Origin: Synechococcus sp. A18-25c
GTDB taxonomy: Bacteria; Cyanobacteriota; Cyanobacteriia; PCC-6307; Cyanobiaceae
NCBI RefSeq assembly: GCF_014280035.1
Contig: NZ_CP047957.1
Coordinates: forward strand, 1,860,001-1,924,000
DNA: 64,000 nt
Reading direction: 5' to 3'
Under the pieces are notes generated by a model. That model did no database searches. It was given only the letters and a program-made list of their open reading frames with translations, and was not told where the DNA came from. The position numbers and the translations under genes were made by a program. Positions 19,431 through 28,694 of the stretch are shown piece by piece; positions within the stretch are counted from its first letter, which is position 1; each line of letters starts with the position of its first letter.

Positions 19431-19611
19431 GGCTGGACCCTGGCATTGGGATGCCCTGCCAACTTAGAGGGGACGCAAAACAGCTCCACGGCCAGGTGAA
19501 CACGCAACCACCAGCAGCAAACGACTGTGGATCCGAGGGCAATTCGCCATGTTCATGGCCTTGCGAGGCAATTAAGCCCCTCCGGCAGAATGTCCAAATC
19601 AGTGGTTCCCC

Positions 19612-19821
19612 ATGGCTGCCGAACATGTCATCAATGGCCAGACCCTTCGGCTGAAGGCGAAAAGTGACGTGCTGGTTGCTCAGCGTGTCGCCAGGCACAT
19701 GCAACGACGGATCGACGAAAACGACTGGCGGCCCTACAGCTCAAAAGAGCAAGCGCTCCAGGCCTGGAAAAGACTTGGAGGGATCCGACTACAGGTGATG
19801 CAGGCTTTAGGGCTGGTTTAA
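19612..19821 (+). CDS. Small soluble hypothetical protein
   Basis: The 69-residue product is polar and probably helical: MAAEHVINGQTLRLKAKSDV, then VARHMQRRIDENDWRPYSSK and QAWKRLGGIRLQVMQALGLV. No membrane segment or signal peptide is seen. The many charged residues in an amphipathic pattern argue for a real soluble protein. It stands alone, just before the start of the A/T-richer island, and I do not recognise a family. Confidence 0.5.
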   Translation: MAAEHVINGQTLRLKAKSDVLVAQRVARHMQRRIDENDWRPYSSKEQALQAWKRLGGIRLQVMQALGLV

Positions 19822-20053
19822 GTGCCACGAGCAGTGGATCTCAGCCTTCAGCTGCCATCACACCAATCACTCACGCCCAGGACGAGCTCAGTCCTGTCTT
19901 TCTCGACGTGACGAGATCTTCAAGATGCATCAAAACCCACCCTGTGACCAAGATCACAGAAGCGTGTGACGCTGATCATCAGGTTTGCTGTTGATCGCTG
20001 GGATTGTGTGTGCATCGACAGGGAAGTCTTCAACGACTACATCCCTGAACCTT

Positions 20054-21052
20054 ATGCTCATGCCAATCAATCTTTCCGACTCTCTTGAAAGCGTTGTTGA
20101 AAGTCCTGCTGATCAGTCAACCCGAGGTGACTGTCCTTGCAGTGCCTGTCGATTTGGCAACGAGAACATTGAATTTCAGAACACATCGCAGCGCTCTAAC
20201 ACGAGGGGAGGAGGTGCTCTAACAACCGACATGTTGACGGAGCCAGCCTTCGTCGATCACACCCAGAGCGCTGTAATGAGAAGTGGAGAAACCCTGGAGT
20301 ACTACATTCATAACCCACAGGGAGATTTGTTTTTCGACGACGCTTCTTCAGGTTTTTCCCTTGGACACTCCCAGGAAGAAGCTGATTTTATCCGTTCAAT
20401 CTTCCAGACGCTAGATCCATTAATCGACCTTGATTTCAACGAGGTCCAAGACTTCAGCAACAGTGATCTGGACATTTACTGCCTTGAATCTCAAAGCACC
20501 TGGAGCGAAGACGTTGTGGGCAGCGTCAATCCGCAAGGGAGTGGAGGCGGAGCTTATTGGGATATCTATTGGAAAGACACAGACAACCTGGCTTCCCTAA
20601 GCGAATTTGATGCCAGCACAATCGTGCATGAGATCGGCCACATGCTTGGTCTTTCGCACCCCAACGATGATCCAAGCAACCCCGCCTGGACAACGGATGA
20701 CACCATCATGTCCTACAACATCAGTCCTGATGGATGGGACATCTGGTTCTCTGATGCCGACTTGATAGCACTGCAATCAATCTGGGGCGCCGAAAACGAT
20801 CCAACACCAAAAAATCGTGAATTCAGCGAATTTAAAACCACTACGAATATCAATCAAGCACTGATGAGCACCTCCAGGGGCATCAACTTTCAACTCTTTG
20901 AAACTCTTCCAATGCTCATCAGCGAGGCTACAAATGAGACTCTTCAAGCATCGAGCAACAACAGTTATTCACAACGCACTGAAGAATTTTTTTTCTTCGA
21001 TAGCTGGGAACTGACCTTTGGAATCCAAACTGATCTCCCTAGCTTTGTCTAA
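20054..21052 (+). CDS. Metzincin-type zinc metalloprotease, short form
   Basis: The 332-residue protein has the metzincin zinc site HEIGHMLGLSH (H192, E193, H196, H202) and a Met-turn DTIMSYN about 20 residues later, as in matrixins and serralysins. Unlike serralysins it has no RTX repeats: only about 80 residues follow the catalytic domain. No classical signal peptide is visible. The N-terminal 90 residues are polar and contain a cysteine cluster, DCPCSACRFG, which could act as a pro-segment. The ATG at 20054 was chosen over upstream in-frame codons. Base composition is visibly richer in A/T than the upstream genes, marking the start of the island. Confidence 0.75.
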   Translation: MLMPINLSDSLESVVESPADQSTRGDCPCSACRFGNENIEFQNTSQRSNTRGGGALTTDMLTEPAFVDHTQSAVMRSGETLEYYIHNPQGDLFFDDASSGFSLGHSQEEADFIRSIFQTLDPLIDLDFNEVQDFSNSDLDIYCLESQSTWSEDVVGSVNPQGSGGGAYWDIYWKDTDNLASLSEFDASTIVHEIGHMLGLSHPNDDPSNPAWTTDDTIMSYNISPDGWDIWFSDADLIALQSIWGAENDPTPKNREFSEFKTTTNINQALMSTSRGINFQLFETLPMLISEATNETLQASSNNSYSQRTEEFFFFDSWELTFGIQTDLPSFV

Positions 21053-21264
21053 TCCAAAGGGACCCATGGCTTGTTGAGCCTTTGACCAGCCCTGAGTGGC
21101 TGGCATTCCCAGGCCAATGCAGCGACAAGCAGCTGGATCCAACGGTAAGCGAGAGAAAGGCTTGAGTCGCGCTCTCCCACCACGTTTTCTTCCAAAGCGT
21201 CCGCTTGAAGCGTGACAAAGCGACCTCAGGGATGCCATGACAAAGGAATCCGGCTTTTCTCAAC

Positions 21265-21483
21265 TTGAAGACCACCCAGTTGCTGACTCAGCGACCCAAA
21301 GAAGACACCCTCATCGATGCCTTGAGGGGTTGCAGAACCGTGCGGGAGCTGAAGACCATCGAGCAGCGTCTCACCACCACTGACTCAATCCCGCTCTTTG
21401 ACTGGATCTGTGACCTGCTGGTGCAGCGCAGAATTTCGCGTGGTCTCGCCGCACGACTGTTGAGCCAACTGCACAACAGCTAA
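21265..21483 (+). CDS. Small hypothetical protein
   Basis: The 72-residue polar product reads MKTTQLLTQRPKEDTLIDAL, then RTVRELKTIEQRLTTTDSIP, then DWICDLLVQRRISRGLAARL. The helical pattern of charged and hydrophobic residues suggests a compact soluble protein. The start is TTG, so the exact beginning is uncertain. It follows the metalloprotease by about 210 nt. No family is recognised. Confidence 0.45.
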   Translation: MKTTQLLTQRPKEDTLIDALRGCRTVRELKTIEQRLTTTDSIPLFDWICDLLVQRRISRGLAARLLSQLHNS

Positions 21484-21487
21484 TCGC

Positions 21488-21515
21488 ATAAAAAAGGAGG
21501 GCGACGCACCCTCCT
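21488..21515 (-). terminator. Terminator for the minus-strand gene at 21632-21841
   Basis: AGGAGGG and CCCTCCT pair around an 7-nt loop. Read on the minus strand the hairpin is followed by a T run (the A run at 21488-21494 of the plus strand). It lies downstream of the minus-strand small membrane protein gene and just past the stop of the plus-strand 72-residue gene. Confidence 0.65.
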
Positions 21516-21631
21516 GGCTTCCCCAAGGTCAGAACGCCGACGCAACGGTGTTCATGGCTCAATTTTGGTATCTTAATGATACAAACTGCATGCGTCGAAA
21601 TACCTGTCCTGCTTGATGTCGCTCGAAGAGA

Positions 21632-21841
21632 TCAATCAGAGATGCCGCCCTCATCAAGCGACGAGGAGTCATCACAAGCGCCCTCGGCACGAAACGCCCG
21701 TTCAAGCGCGCTGACCTGTTGGGCACGTTCCGGGGTTTCGATAATCACAGTCGCCTGACGCATCGCCACAAACTTGCGCCACAACAACACCACCAACCAA
21801 GCAGCGGTAAAAACAACAGCCCCGAAATACAGCAAGTGCAC
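21632..21841 (-). CDS. Small membrane protein, unknown function
   Basis: The 69-residue product starts with GTG and has one N-terminal membrane helix, LLYFGAVVFTAAWLVVLLW, followed by basic RKFVAMRQATVI and an acidic Ser/Asp-rich tail. The positive-inside pattern predicts a cytoplasmic C-terminus. A minus-strand hairpin terminator lies about 115 nt downstream, which supports expression in this direction. No family is recognised. Confidence 0.5.
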   Translation of the reverse strand: MHLLYFGAVVFTAAWLVVLLWRKFVAMRQATVIIETPERAQQVSALERAFRAEGACDDSSSLDEGGISD

Positions 21842-22282
21842 GATGTCGGCGAATTCTTGTCAATCCATTTCTAATCGAGGTGAGGCCTGAACGGACGAGA
21901 CCCTTGCATATCGCCACCCATCCGTTCATCAGCCATCACTCCAGCTGGCGAAGCAACACCCAGCTGGATCAAGCCGACACCGTTGACCGACAATCAGTGA
22001 CTGCAACGCCAGCCCATGATCGTTGCGACGGTCAACCCATCGCAAATCGCAACTGAACGAAAACAAGAACACATTCAGCACCAACATAGAGGCTCCAAAG
22101 CTGAAGGCATTAAATTTTGACTTTGCAATCGTGAGCCAATAGACCGGAGTAATTAAAGTTCAAATCACCATCGAGGAGTCGTCTACGCATTGTCGAGCGT
22201 GGTACGTGTTCGGGGGGACATGCCTTAAAGGTGGCGGGACAACGTCACTAGTGCTGAGCACAAGGATGCATCACTCGTGCAT
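21842..22282. other. Gene-free stretch
   Basis: I see no credible reading frame, tRNA or strong hairpin in these 440 bases. The sequence is moderately A/T-rich in its right half. Confidence 0.5.
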
Positions 22283-22651
22283 TTAGATCGCCCCTGGACG
22301 AGGCAACAACTCCCATTCGCCTTCGTCTTTCACTGCCTGGGCACACGTTTTATAGAACTCTGAATAATCCTCACCATCCTGATGCTCATCCCAACGATCC
22401 ATAATCACCGTCCAATTATTGCGATCACTTTCTGCATCTTGATATTTAATGGAAACAATGGATTCGACAAATTCTTGCTTGGTTATAGTGCCATTGACGT
22501 AGTGAATACAATTTGTAAAAGCACGAGCCTTATCGTATCCATAGGAATACCCGGCATCCCAACCTTCTTCATAAGCCACCTTTTGTGAATGGGCATTGAC
22601 AGGCAGTACAACGAAGCTTGTTGCAGCAAAAAAACTCAAAAGTTGACGCAT
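22283..22651 (-). CDS. Exported hypothetical protein
   Basis: The 122-residue product begins MRQLLSFFAATSFVVLPVNA, a good Sec signal peptide with a likely cut after NAHS or NA. The mature part has aromatic and acidic character (YEEGWDAGYSYGYDKARAFT; WDEHQDGEDYSEFYKTCAQA) and two cysteines that could form a disulfide. The open frame extends to 22771, but the upstream 40 residues disrupt the signal peptide, so I chose the ATG at 22651. No family is recognised. Confidence 0.6.
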   Translation of the reverse strand: MRQLLSFFAATSFVVLPVNAHSQKVAYEEGWDAGYSYGYDKARAFTNCIHYVNGTITKQEFVESIVSIKYQDAESDRNNWTVIMDRWDEHQDGEDYSEFYKTCAQAVKDEGEWELLPRPGAI

Positions 22652-23442
22652 TGATTGTGTTCGAACGAAGAACAAGACAGCCTGGTCGGATGATAGCCAA
22701 AGACCTGCGATTATTTTGAACAAAGCAAACAAGGCTGGCGACGCTGAACGTGCACGGCTGGCTTGCATCAATCAGTCAACTGCGAAACGAGGGACAACTC
22801 ATGAAACAAGCGTCTTTGAGCCATCGGACTTGGTCCAATCCATTCCGGTGACACAACGCCTGGGACGCGCCATCAAGAACGGACATTGCCATCGCGGTAG
22901 AGGCTGATCCAAACATTGAGTGATGAGAGAGATAGGGATTGGATGAGTCGTCGATCGGGAGAGAAGGTCACGATCAGACTTAACTGAAGAGATGCACTCG
23001 ATGGTGCGAAAGGATGGTGCCGACGTCCAACACAAGCCTCTCAGACCTTGAAAACGGGATGCTGACGATCAAGCGACATCCACTGCTGACACTGAGAATC
23101 TGGATTGATGGAATGATCTCTTGATCATTCGATCAGTGCCCTCTTGATCCCTCAACGCAAGCCCCGATTGAAGGGAGAGCGCCAAATGAGTGCGACTGGC
23201 AAAAGATCTCAGCAAGGGCAGAGGCTAGAGAATGGCTCTGGAGGGCTCGGAGAGTTCAGAACAATGCTAAAAAAGCTGGCCATGGGCAAAATCAACATCG
23301 TTTCGTTTGATTAGTTTTATACTTTTTAGCTTGCAAATTCTATCAAAATTTTATGTTGTACAACTATTTTCTAGCTAAGATATGTTCACGAGTCAATTTT
23401 TTGACCCTCGCTATCCTGCCAAATTTTTTTAGGACTGAAGCA
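22652..23442. other. Long intergenic stretch, A/T-rich at the right end
   Basis: There is no well-supported gene. A 42-codon frame (ATG 23186 to stop 23314), preceded by a purine-rich AAGGGAGAG, is the only candidate and I rate it low. The last 130 bases are strongly A/T-rich and probably hold the promoter of the DJ-1-like gene. Confidence 0.4.
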
Positions 23443-24432
23443 ATGTCACCCAAATCAGCCAGGAGAAAAAGACCGTCATTCAAAAGAACTGTCCACGCGC
23501 ATTCGCCAACAGCAGCTGAAGAGATCGTTGCGCTTGATGCACTTGTCAACGCCTCCGGGATGCACAGTGAACACTTCGACGTTCATTACCATGAAGGAAA
23601 ATGGTCTGCATTTGCCAAGCATGACGGTCTTCATCTCGCCGAGGTATTCACAAATATTGAAGAGGACAAATCAAATCAATTCACTATTCATTGCGATCCT
23701 CACGCATTGAATCACCTCGACGGTCGACTCGACGATGTCGAGCCAGACCCAGAGCTGATGGCTCGAAAGCCGCTGGATGGCTTGAAAGTCTATGTGCTCA
23801 TGGAAAGTCAGTTTGTTCCCCAGGAAATCGATCTTTATGAGCACAGATTCGCCCAATATGGGGCAACTGTGGAACTTGTTTCCCATTTGTGGGGGACAAA
23901 AAGCCTGTGCTTTCACAGTCATTATGATCAAGGCCTGATCCCAAAGATCAGGCACGCAGTCGTTCACATTGATATCTCTGAAGTTGATATAAATTCTCCA
24001 GAAACAGCCGCTGTTATTGCACCAATCGACGTGCACCAACGCCTTTTGTATGATCCTAATATCGTTGCTTCGAAGGATCCCGTGAAGGCAGCACGCTCGG
24101 CTCCTGCTGTCGATTTAATGAAGAGAGCACTTGAACAGCCAAAAGTTGTTGTAGGGGCTTTTGGTCATGGTGTTGAACTTCTTTCCCCTCTGACAGACCT
24201 GATTAAGGACGCTGCCATCACCGCGAGTCCTGGAAGTTTATGTGCTCTTTGTAATGCTGGAGCTCAATGGTCTCCACCAGAGAACCCTGACGAGTGGGCT
24301 ACACATGTCGTCAAACAGATTTCCACAAAACACCACAAAAATTTAAATTTAATCACTGGCACTTCTGTATTGTCAGGGGGCGTACAGGCCTTTGTTGACG
24401 AAATGACGCGCTTTATCATTGAGATTAGATGA
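23443..24432 (+). CDS. DJ-1/PfpI-like (class I glutamine amidotransferase fold) protein
   Basis: This protein of about 329 residues has a polar, basic N-terminus, a first domain of about 100 residues (ALVNASGMHSEHFDVHYHEG), and a second domain from about residue 110. The second domain reads LDGLKVYVLMESQFVPQEID, YEHRFAQYGATVELVSHLWG and KVVVGAFGHGVELLSPLTDL, which resembles the DJ-1/PfpI fold. The nucleophile-elbow Cys of that family is not obvious (GAFGHGVE in its place), so it may be a non-catalytic relative. The start at 23443 follows an A/T-rich leader; the open frame extends 30 codons further upstream. Confidence 0.55.
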   Translation: MSPKSARRKRPSFKRTVHAHSPTAAEEIVALDALVNASGMHSEHFDVHYHEGKWSAFAKHDGLHLAEVFTNIEEDKSNQFTIHCDPHALNHLDGRLDDVEPDPELMARKPLDGLKVYVLMESQFVPQEIDLYEHRFAQYGATVELVSHLWGTKSLCFHSHYDQGLIPKIRHAVVHIDISEVDINSPETAAVIAPIDVHQRLLYDPNIVASKDPVKAARSAPAVDLMKRALEQPKVVVGAFGHGVELLSPLTDLIKDAAITASPGSLCALCNAGAQWSPPENPDEWATHVVKQISTKHHKNLNLITGTSVLSGGVQAFVDEMTRFIIEIR

Positions 24433-24471
24433 AGTACCGCTGGTGATTTAATTTAAGAACTATTCCCCATG

Positions 24472-25233
24472 TCAATCAATACATTCTCCATTTAACATTT
24501 TAGACTTTGGCAATCCACACACGCGCTTACATTTTGGTTGGTGGTGAAGGATGTGTCTTGCGATCAGCGTGCCTGCAACAGCTCCCGTCAAGGGACCAAC
24601 AAGATAAACAAATAAATTCGTGTAATTACCAGAGTAGACCGCAGGTCCGATGCTGCGAGCAGGATTAACGCTTGTACCTGTTAGAGGCGCCACCAACGGA
24701 ACAAAGATCATTAAATAAATCAACACTGCCAAACCGGTGTATCGAGATCTGTCATGACAAGCCGTCATCCAGAAAATCATGATGATCAAGATCATGACTA
24801 GCAAAGCTTCAAGGAGAATCGCAACACCAGACGAAATACCTTCGGCAACACTAGTCACTCCATGGCCGACTGATGATGACAAAGTTGGCAACATCATGGC
24901 GACAATCCACGTCCCAGCCAAAGAACCCAAGCATTGACTTGCGATATAAGGAGCCAGCTTTTTTGTTTCTATTTTTCCTTGCATCCAAAATGCAATCGTT
25001 AGAGCTGGATTTAAATGTCCACCACTGGTTTGGCCAAGTGCAGAGTAAACAACAACCACAACACCGAGGCCAAAGCCAGCACCCGCCAATGCAAGGCGAA
25101 CTGTTTCATTGGGGATTAATGAAGCGAGATATGCCTGCTCTCCAAAATTAAGACTGACCGCTGAAATCCCAGCAATCATCAAGATTGCAGTACCGAAAAA
25201 CTCAGACGCGTATGCCTTAAGGTCCTCAGTCAT
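24472..25233 (-). CDS. Aquaporin / major intrinsic protein family channel
   Basis: The 253-residue inner-membrane channel has both half-helix NPA motifs, GGHLNPALT near residue 72 and GTSVNPARS near residue 187, in two repeats of three helices, which is diagnostic of the MIP family. The Arg after the second NPA, part of the selectivity filter, is present. Whether it passes water, glycerol or another small neutral solute cannot be read. A short Cys- and Lys-rich tail follows the last helix. It is convergent with the DJ-1-like gene, with 40 nt between the stops. Confidence 0.9.
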   Translation of the reverse strand: MTEDLKAYASEFFGTAILMIAGISAVSLNFGEQAYLASLIPNETVRLALAGAGFGLGVVVVVYSALGQTSGGHLNPALTIAFWMQGKIETKKLAPYIASQCLGSLAGTWIVAMMLPTLSSSVGHGVTSVAEGISSGVAILLEALLVMILIIMIFWMTACHDRSRYTGLAVLIYLMIFVPLVAPLTGTSVNPARSIGPAVYSGNYTNLFVYLVGPLTGAVAGTLIARHILHHQPKCKRVCGLPKSKMLNGECID

Positions 25234-25695
25234 ACTGAAGTCATTCTTGGTTGATCTTCAACCTATCAATTCTGGATTCATTCGTCGACCTTTTTGTGTG
25301 TTCGGCATCAAGGAGCCGTGTATCAAGAGTCATCATGTGTTTTCACTTGCCAATTCGATCCCACTCCTCACTTGATGGTGACGCGTTAATGGATGAGTTC
25401 TGTTGCAGCACAGTGCTTCTCCCTGTTCTAAATCAGTGCAAGAGAAGGGTCCGAACAACAGTTACAGCATCGAGATAATTCAGGGCGTAGCAGAAAAAAC
25501 GTGATCAAGAAAAAGCTCTAGGGGCCAGATCGTCGACTATTGGGTTCTCCAACCAAAGCAAATCCATAAAGCCAAAGAAACCAGCATTGTCGAGCAAACC
25601 ATGAGAGGCGCCACCAGAGCAGTCGCTACTCAATCAGCAGGGTGCTGAACGGTTGCCGTATCGCAGCTACTACGGAGTGACGTGCAGTTCCCCAA
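25234..25695. other. Gene-free stretch before the broken precursor
   Basis: I see no gene here. A minus-strand frame of about 26 codons with one hydrophobic stretch (near 25540-25620) is too short to call. From 25641 onward the sequence is a diverged copy of the DNA upstream of 28819. Confidence 0.45.
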
Positions 25696-26145
25696 ATGGC
25701 AACGCTGGACGCATTCAAGGCAATGCATGATGCGGTGCCGAGAGTGTGGAAGGAGAGCTGTTCAAGCTGATGACCTCAGACCCCTGATGCCTCCATTCAG
25801 CGCATGGTGGAGATTTCGACAGAGCAAGGGACGACAGTAACCGCCGATGAGGTGCGTGGGGTCCTCAGACAGATGGATGACGATGACGAATTTGATGATT
25901 TCGAACTCGATGCCTTCGCTCTCGCTGCCATTGCTGATGAGGTTAAGAGTGGGGGCGGGTGCTGACACGAGGAAGCGCATGACAAGCCTCAGGGCGACGA
26001 TGTGGGATGCGATCCATGCGCGAGTGGCTGTTTAGTGGCTCATCCATGACCGTTTGAGTCGTTGAAGCCGACCGTGTCTACAAAAGAGCTGTAGCTCCAC
26101 GCCCTCCATTGTCAGAAGAGCAACTCAAAGCGTTCCTTGAGAAGG
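25641..26145 (+). repeat. Copy 1 of a duplicated precursor-gene segment
   Basis: This segment, from GCTGAACGGTTGCCGTATC through a Nif11-like precursor and its downstream DNA to the first codons of the next precursor (MSEEQLKAF), matches 28763-29275 at high identity with scattered substitutions and small indels. This copy contains the broken precursor gene. It shows that whole gene-plus-spacer units were duplicated. Confidence 0.8.
25696..25965 (+). pseudogene. Broken second-class lanthipeptide precursor (relic of the 28819 type)
   Basis: It starts MATLDAFKAMHDAVP like the intact gene at 28819. It then loses one base near 25741 and gains one base in CCCC near 25785, so the middle is out of frame before DDDDEFDDFELDAFALAAIA returns. 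The double glycine of the leader is also lost (AIADE instead of AIAGG), and the end reads KSGGGC. Both frameshifts and the missing cleavage site mean it is no longer functional. It lies in copy 1 of a duplicated segment. Confidence 0.8.
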
Positions 26146-26387
26146 TCAAAGGCGACACCAGCCTTCAAGACCGACTTAACGCAGCTAAGTCAGCAGAGGA
26201 TGTGGTGTCTATTGGTGAGGGGCACGGTCACGAATTTGGAACCGAGCACATCAGCCGACTCAGTGAAAAGGAGCTTGGAGGTGTATCAGGCGGCACTACG
26301 ATGACAATTGTTACTCCAGTCATTGCTGCAAGCAATGCATTGAAAGCCGCTGGCAGAAATTGCTCACCTTCAGCCTTAATCAAATAA
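26109..26387 (+). CDS. procA: Prochlorosin-type lanthipeptide precursor 1
   Basis: This 92-residue precursor has a Nif11-like leader starting MSEEQLKAFLEKVKGDTSL and ending LGGVSGG at residue 62; the peptidase should cut after GG. The 30-residue core has Thr at 1, 2, 4 and 7, Ser at 13, 24 and 26, and one Cys at 23, so only one thioether ring can form, probably a large one, plus unreacted dehydro residues. It starts with TTG where its paralogues use ATG. The next precursor follows after 4 nt, so the two are probably co-transcribed. The maturation enzymes would be those encoded at 2.3-13 kb. Confidence 0.88.
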   Translation: MSEEQLKAFLEKVKGDTSLQDRLNAAKSAEDVVSIGEGHGHEFGTEHISRLSEKELGGVSGGTTMTIVTPVIAASNALKAAGRNCSPSALIK

Positions 26388-26391
26388 AACC

Positions 26392-26649
26392 ATGTCCCTA
26401 GAGCAACTCAAGGCGTTCCTCGCCAAGATCAAAGTTGATACCAGTCTTCAGGAGAAACTAAAAGCAGCCAAGTCGTCTGATGAAATTGTTTGCATTGCCA
26501 AAGAACATGGTCATGAGTTCACCGCCGACAGAATTACTGAACTCAACATGGATGAGCTAGAAGGCTTGAGCGGAGGAGGCGGTACCAATGCAAAATACAA
26601 TGGGGCCTGTGGAGCGACCCATGGTTTTGGAATCTTTTGCCGAGGGTGA
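26392..26649 (+). CDS. procA: Prochlorosin-type lanthipeptide precursor 2
   Basis: The 85-residue precursor has the leader MSLEQLKAFLAKIKVDTSLQ through LEGLSGG. The 23-residue core (starting GGTNAKYNGAC) has Thr at 3 and 14 and Cys at 11 and 21. The simplest product has two non-overlapping methyllanthionine rings (3-11 and 14-21), though ring order must be measured. The core is rich in Gly and aromatic residues and shares nothing with precursor 1, although the two leaders are close. It forms a two-gene unit with precursor 1. Confidence 0.9.
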   Translation: MSLEQLKAFLAKIKVDTSLQEKLKAAKSSDEIVCIAKEHGHEFTADRITELNMDELEGLSGGGGTNAKYNGACGATHGFGIFCRG

Positions 26650-26810
26650 AGTCGAACAAAGTCAAATAAAATCTAAATTTTCCGGCTTGTCGGGTGGTTT
26701 TTATTTCTTCAGCACCACCATTAAGACTGGAATGCTCCCATTAACAGTCACTATCAATTGTCTGTCAGCCACTGCGCATCCACCAGATCTGAGCAGAAAT
26801 CAGGCTTACG

Positions 26811-27290
26811 TTAGAAACCTAATGCCTTATTTGGTAGGGGACAACCAGCAAATAATTGGCCGTCAAATGCCATTGCATCATCCTCTTGAAAATAATCAGC
26901 CATCGCTTGAGGTCCACCTTCTAGAAGCTCAATAAGCTTTGAGAAAGTTTTATCCGCCTCAGGAGTGGGGTTTTCAAGGCCATAGTTTTTGTAGAGCGTG
27001 CGATAAGCCTCTGGCAATTCAGACTCAGCAAAGAATCCCTTCTTATAGAGATCACATGCAGCCCCTAGTCGCGGTAGCCAAACCATCATTGCGAAGGCCA
27101 CTGCAACTTGTTCGAAAGCCTCCTGTTCAAGAACCTCTTCTTCCAACGCATCTTGCACAGACGCCGTTTCAGCTGAAACGCTAAATGGCGATGCAATCGA
27201 AACAAAGCTGGAAATCGCTAATGCAGCAGTGATGCTGAGGCAAAGACGGTTGAGAGGGACCAAGGCTCCAATCCAGACATCGAGGGTCAT
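26811..27290 (-). CDS. Exported hypothetical protein within the precursor array
   Basis: This 159-residue product on the opposite strand to the precursors has an N-terminal signal-like segment (LCLSITAALAISSFVSIASP) and then an acidic region (VQDALEEEVLEQEAFEQVAV). The C-terminal half is soluble and helical, with two Cys (RLGAACDLYKKGFF, LFAGCPLPNK) that could form a disulfide. I chose the ATG at 27290. Its location between precursor genes and a phage relic suggests accessory cargo; the function is unknown. Confidence 0.55.
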   Translation of the reverse strand: MTLDVWIGALVPLNRLCLSITAALAISSFVSIASPFSVSAETASVQDALEEEVLEQEAFEQVAVAFAMMVWLPRLGAACDLYKKGFFAESELPEAYRTLYKNYGLENPTPEADKTFSKLIELLEGGPQAMADYFQEDDAMAFDGQLFAGCPLPNKALGF

Positions 27291-27350
27291 GCCAATGATG
27301 ACAGCGCTCACAGTCTTTGAGAACGGTGTGAGACACCAAGTCAATCAACG

Positions 27351-28694
27351 TTGATCCACGCAATAACGCCGGTCTCAAAGTATTCCAAGTCAAAACGGAA
27401 ATGGCGGCTGAGTAACGGCGGCACTATCAGGCTGATCCACATGGATGCTGGCGATGCGTTCAACAAGATCCAGGGTGAAGACCTGAGCCATATCTTCTGG
27501 GATGAACTGGGTCAGGAAGCTGATCCGCAGGTGGTGCTCAGGGCTCGTTCATCGATGAGAACGACCGATCCGACGGTGGTGCCGAAGTTCATCGCGACAG
27601 CTAACCCGCTGGGACCTGGCAGCTGGTGGATCAGGGATTATCTGGTCACCAAGGCGATGCCAAACCGCATTTTTAATTGTGAGTTCTTTGGTGCGCAGCC
27701 TGCGGTTTGGGTGAAATCGACGCTCAGAGACAACCCTTATCTGAGCAATCCTGATCAGTACGAGCAGGAGCTACGCGCCAGCTGCTTTGGCGATGAATCA
27801 AAGATTGCGGCTGAGGTTCTGGGTGAATGGGGTCAGATCACTGCAGGATTCTTTGGCTCATGCCTGAGTGTTGAGCGATCGATGCTGCCTGGTGATTTTG
27901 AGATCCCGTGGTATCCGGACAAGAGCGGAAGTTTTACCGAGAAGACCAAAGCTCATTGGTGTTGGATCGGTGGCGACTGGGGCACGGCAAGCCCTGCCTG
28001 CGTCGTGTTGATGTGTCAGATCCAAGAGCCAATGATGATCGGAGAGGTCCATATCGCCAGGGGCAGTTGGGTGTGTGTGGACGAAGAGTATGTGTGTTCA
28101 GTGCAGCCTGATGGATCAAAAGAGTGGAATAGGGGTGATCGAAGTTTGACGGCACCACAGTTTGTAGAACGCGTGAAGAAGCTCTACATGCGCAATGGTT
28201 TTACGAATTGGGTGATTCCGCATCGCAGAGTGATCATGGATTCAGCGGTTACAGCACAGCTGGGTTTTGGCGGTCACTCCGATCCAGTGACGTTGAGCAC
28301 GGAGTTCAAGAAGTATGGATGGCAGGTGACGGGTTCACCGAAGAGCAGCCGTGCGGTGGGATGGCAGCTGATGAAATCACTGCTGTATCAAGCAGGCAGT
28401 GAAGAGCCTGGTTTGTATATCTCTGAGCGATGCGAGAGCTTGTGGGCGACGTTGCCTTATTGCATCAGTGATGATCGCAATCCTGAGGACATGGAGAAAT
28501 CAGCGCCAGACCATAGTGCTGATGCAGTGAGGTATGTATTGACTGCAGCGAATCAAGGTCAGCACAGCTATCGGCAATCACAGCGAAGCGCAGCGCATCC
28601 GTTGATGTGGGCGAAGGATGAAACTCCTAGACGGTATATCGGTGGAGTGAGGACGTATGGAAGTTTGCAGAGTAGGCAACTGAATAGGCGTTAG
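27351..28694 (+). CDS. Phage terminase large subunit, 5'-truncated
   Basis: This 447-residue frame has the back half of a terminase ATPase (IQGEDLSHIFWDELGQE as Walker B, then KFIATANPLGPGSWW as the coupling motif). A nuclease domain of RNase H fold follows, with three acidic positions: GGDWGTASP, IMDSAVTAQL and APDHSADAVRYVL. The Walker A part, about 100-150 residues in complete proteins, is missing, and the apparent TTG start is arbitrary. Without the P-loop it cannot package DNA as a motor, though the nuclease domain looks intact. No other phage gene is next to it. It is a relic or a captured nuclease half between precursor genes. Confidence 0.82.
   Translation: MIHAITPVSKYSKSKRKWRLSNGGTIRLIHMDAGDAFNKIQGEDLSHIFWDELGQEADPQVVLRARSSMRTTDPTVVPKFIATANPLGPGSWWIRDYLVTKAMPNRIFNCEFFGAQPAVWVKSTLRDNPYLSNPDQYEQELRASCFGDESKIAAEVLGEWGQITAGFFGSCLSVERSMLPGDFEIPWYPDKSGSFTEKTKAHWCWIGGDWGTASPACVVLMCQIQEPMMIGEVHIARGSWVCVDEEYVCSVQPDGSKEWNRGDRSLTAPQFVERVKKLYMRNGFTNWVIPHRRVIMDSAVTAQLGFGGHSDPVTLSTEFKKYGWQVTGSPKSSRAVGWQLMKSLLYQAGSEEPGLYISERCESLWATLPYCISDDRNPEDMEKSAPDHSADAVRYVLTAANQGQHSYRQSQRSAAHPLMWAKDETPRRYIGGVRTYGSLQSRQLNRR

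Noticed and set aside
26588-26935. Plus-strand frame after precursor 2
   Set aside because: It starts inside the core-coding part of precursor 2 in another frame and runs antisense into the exported protein gene at 26811-27290.
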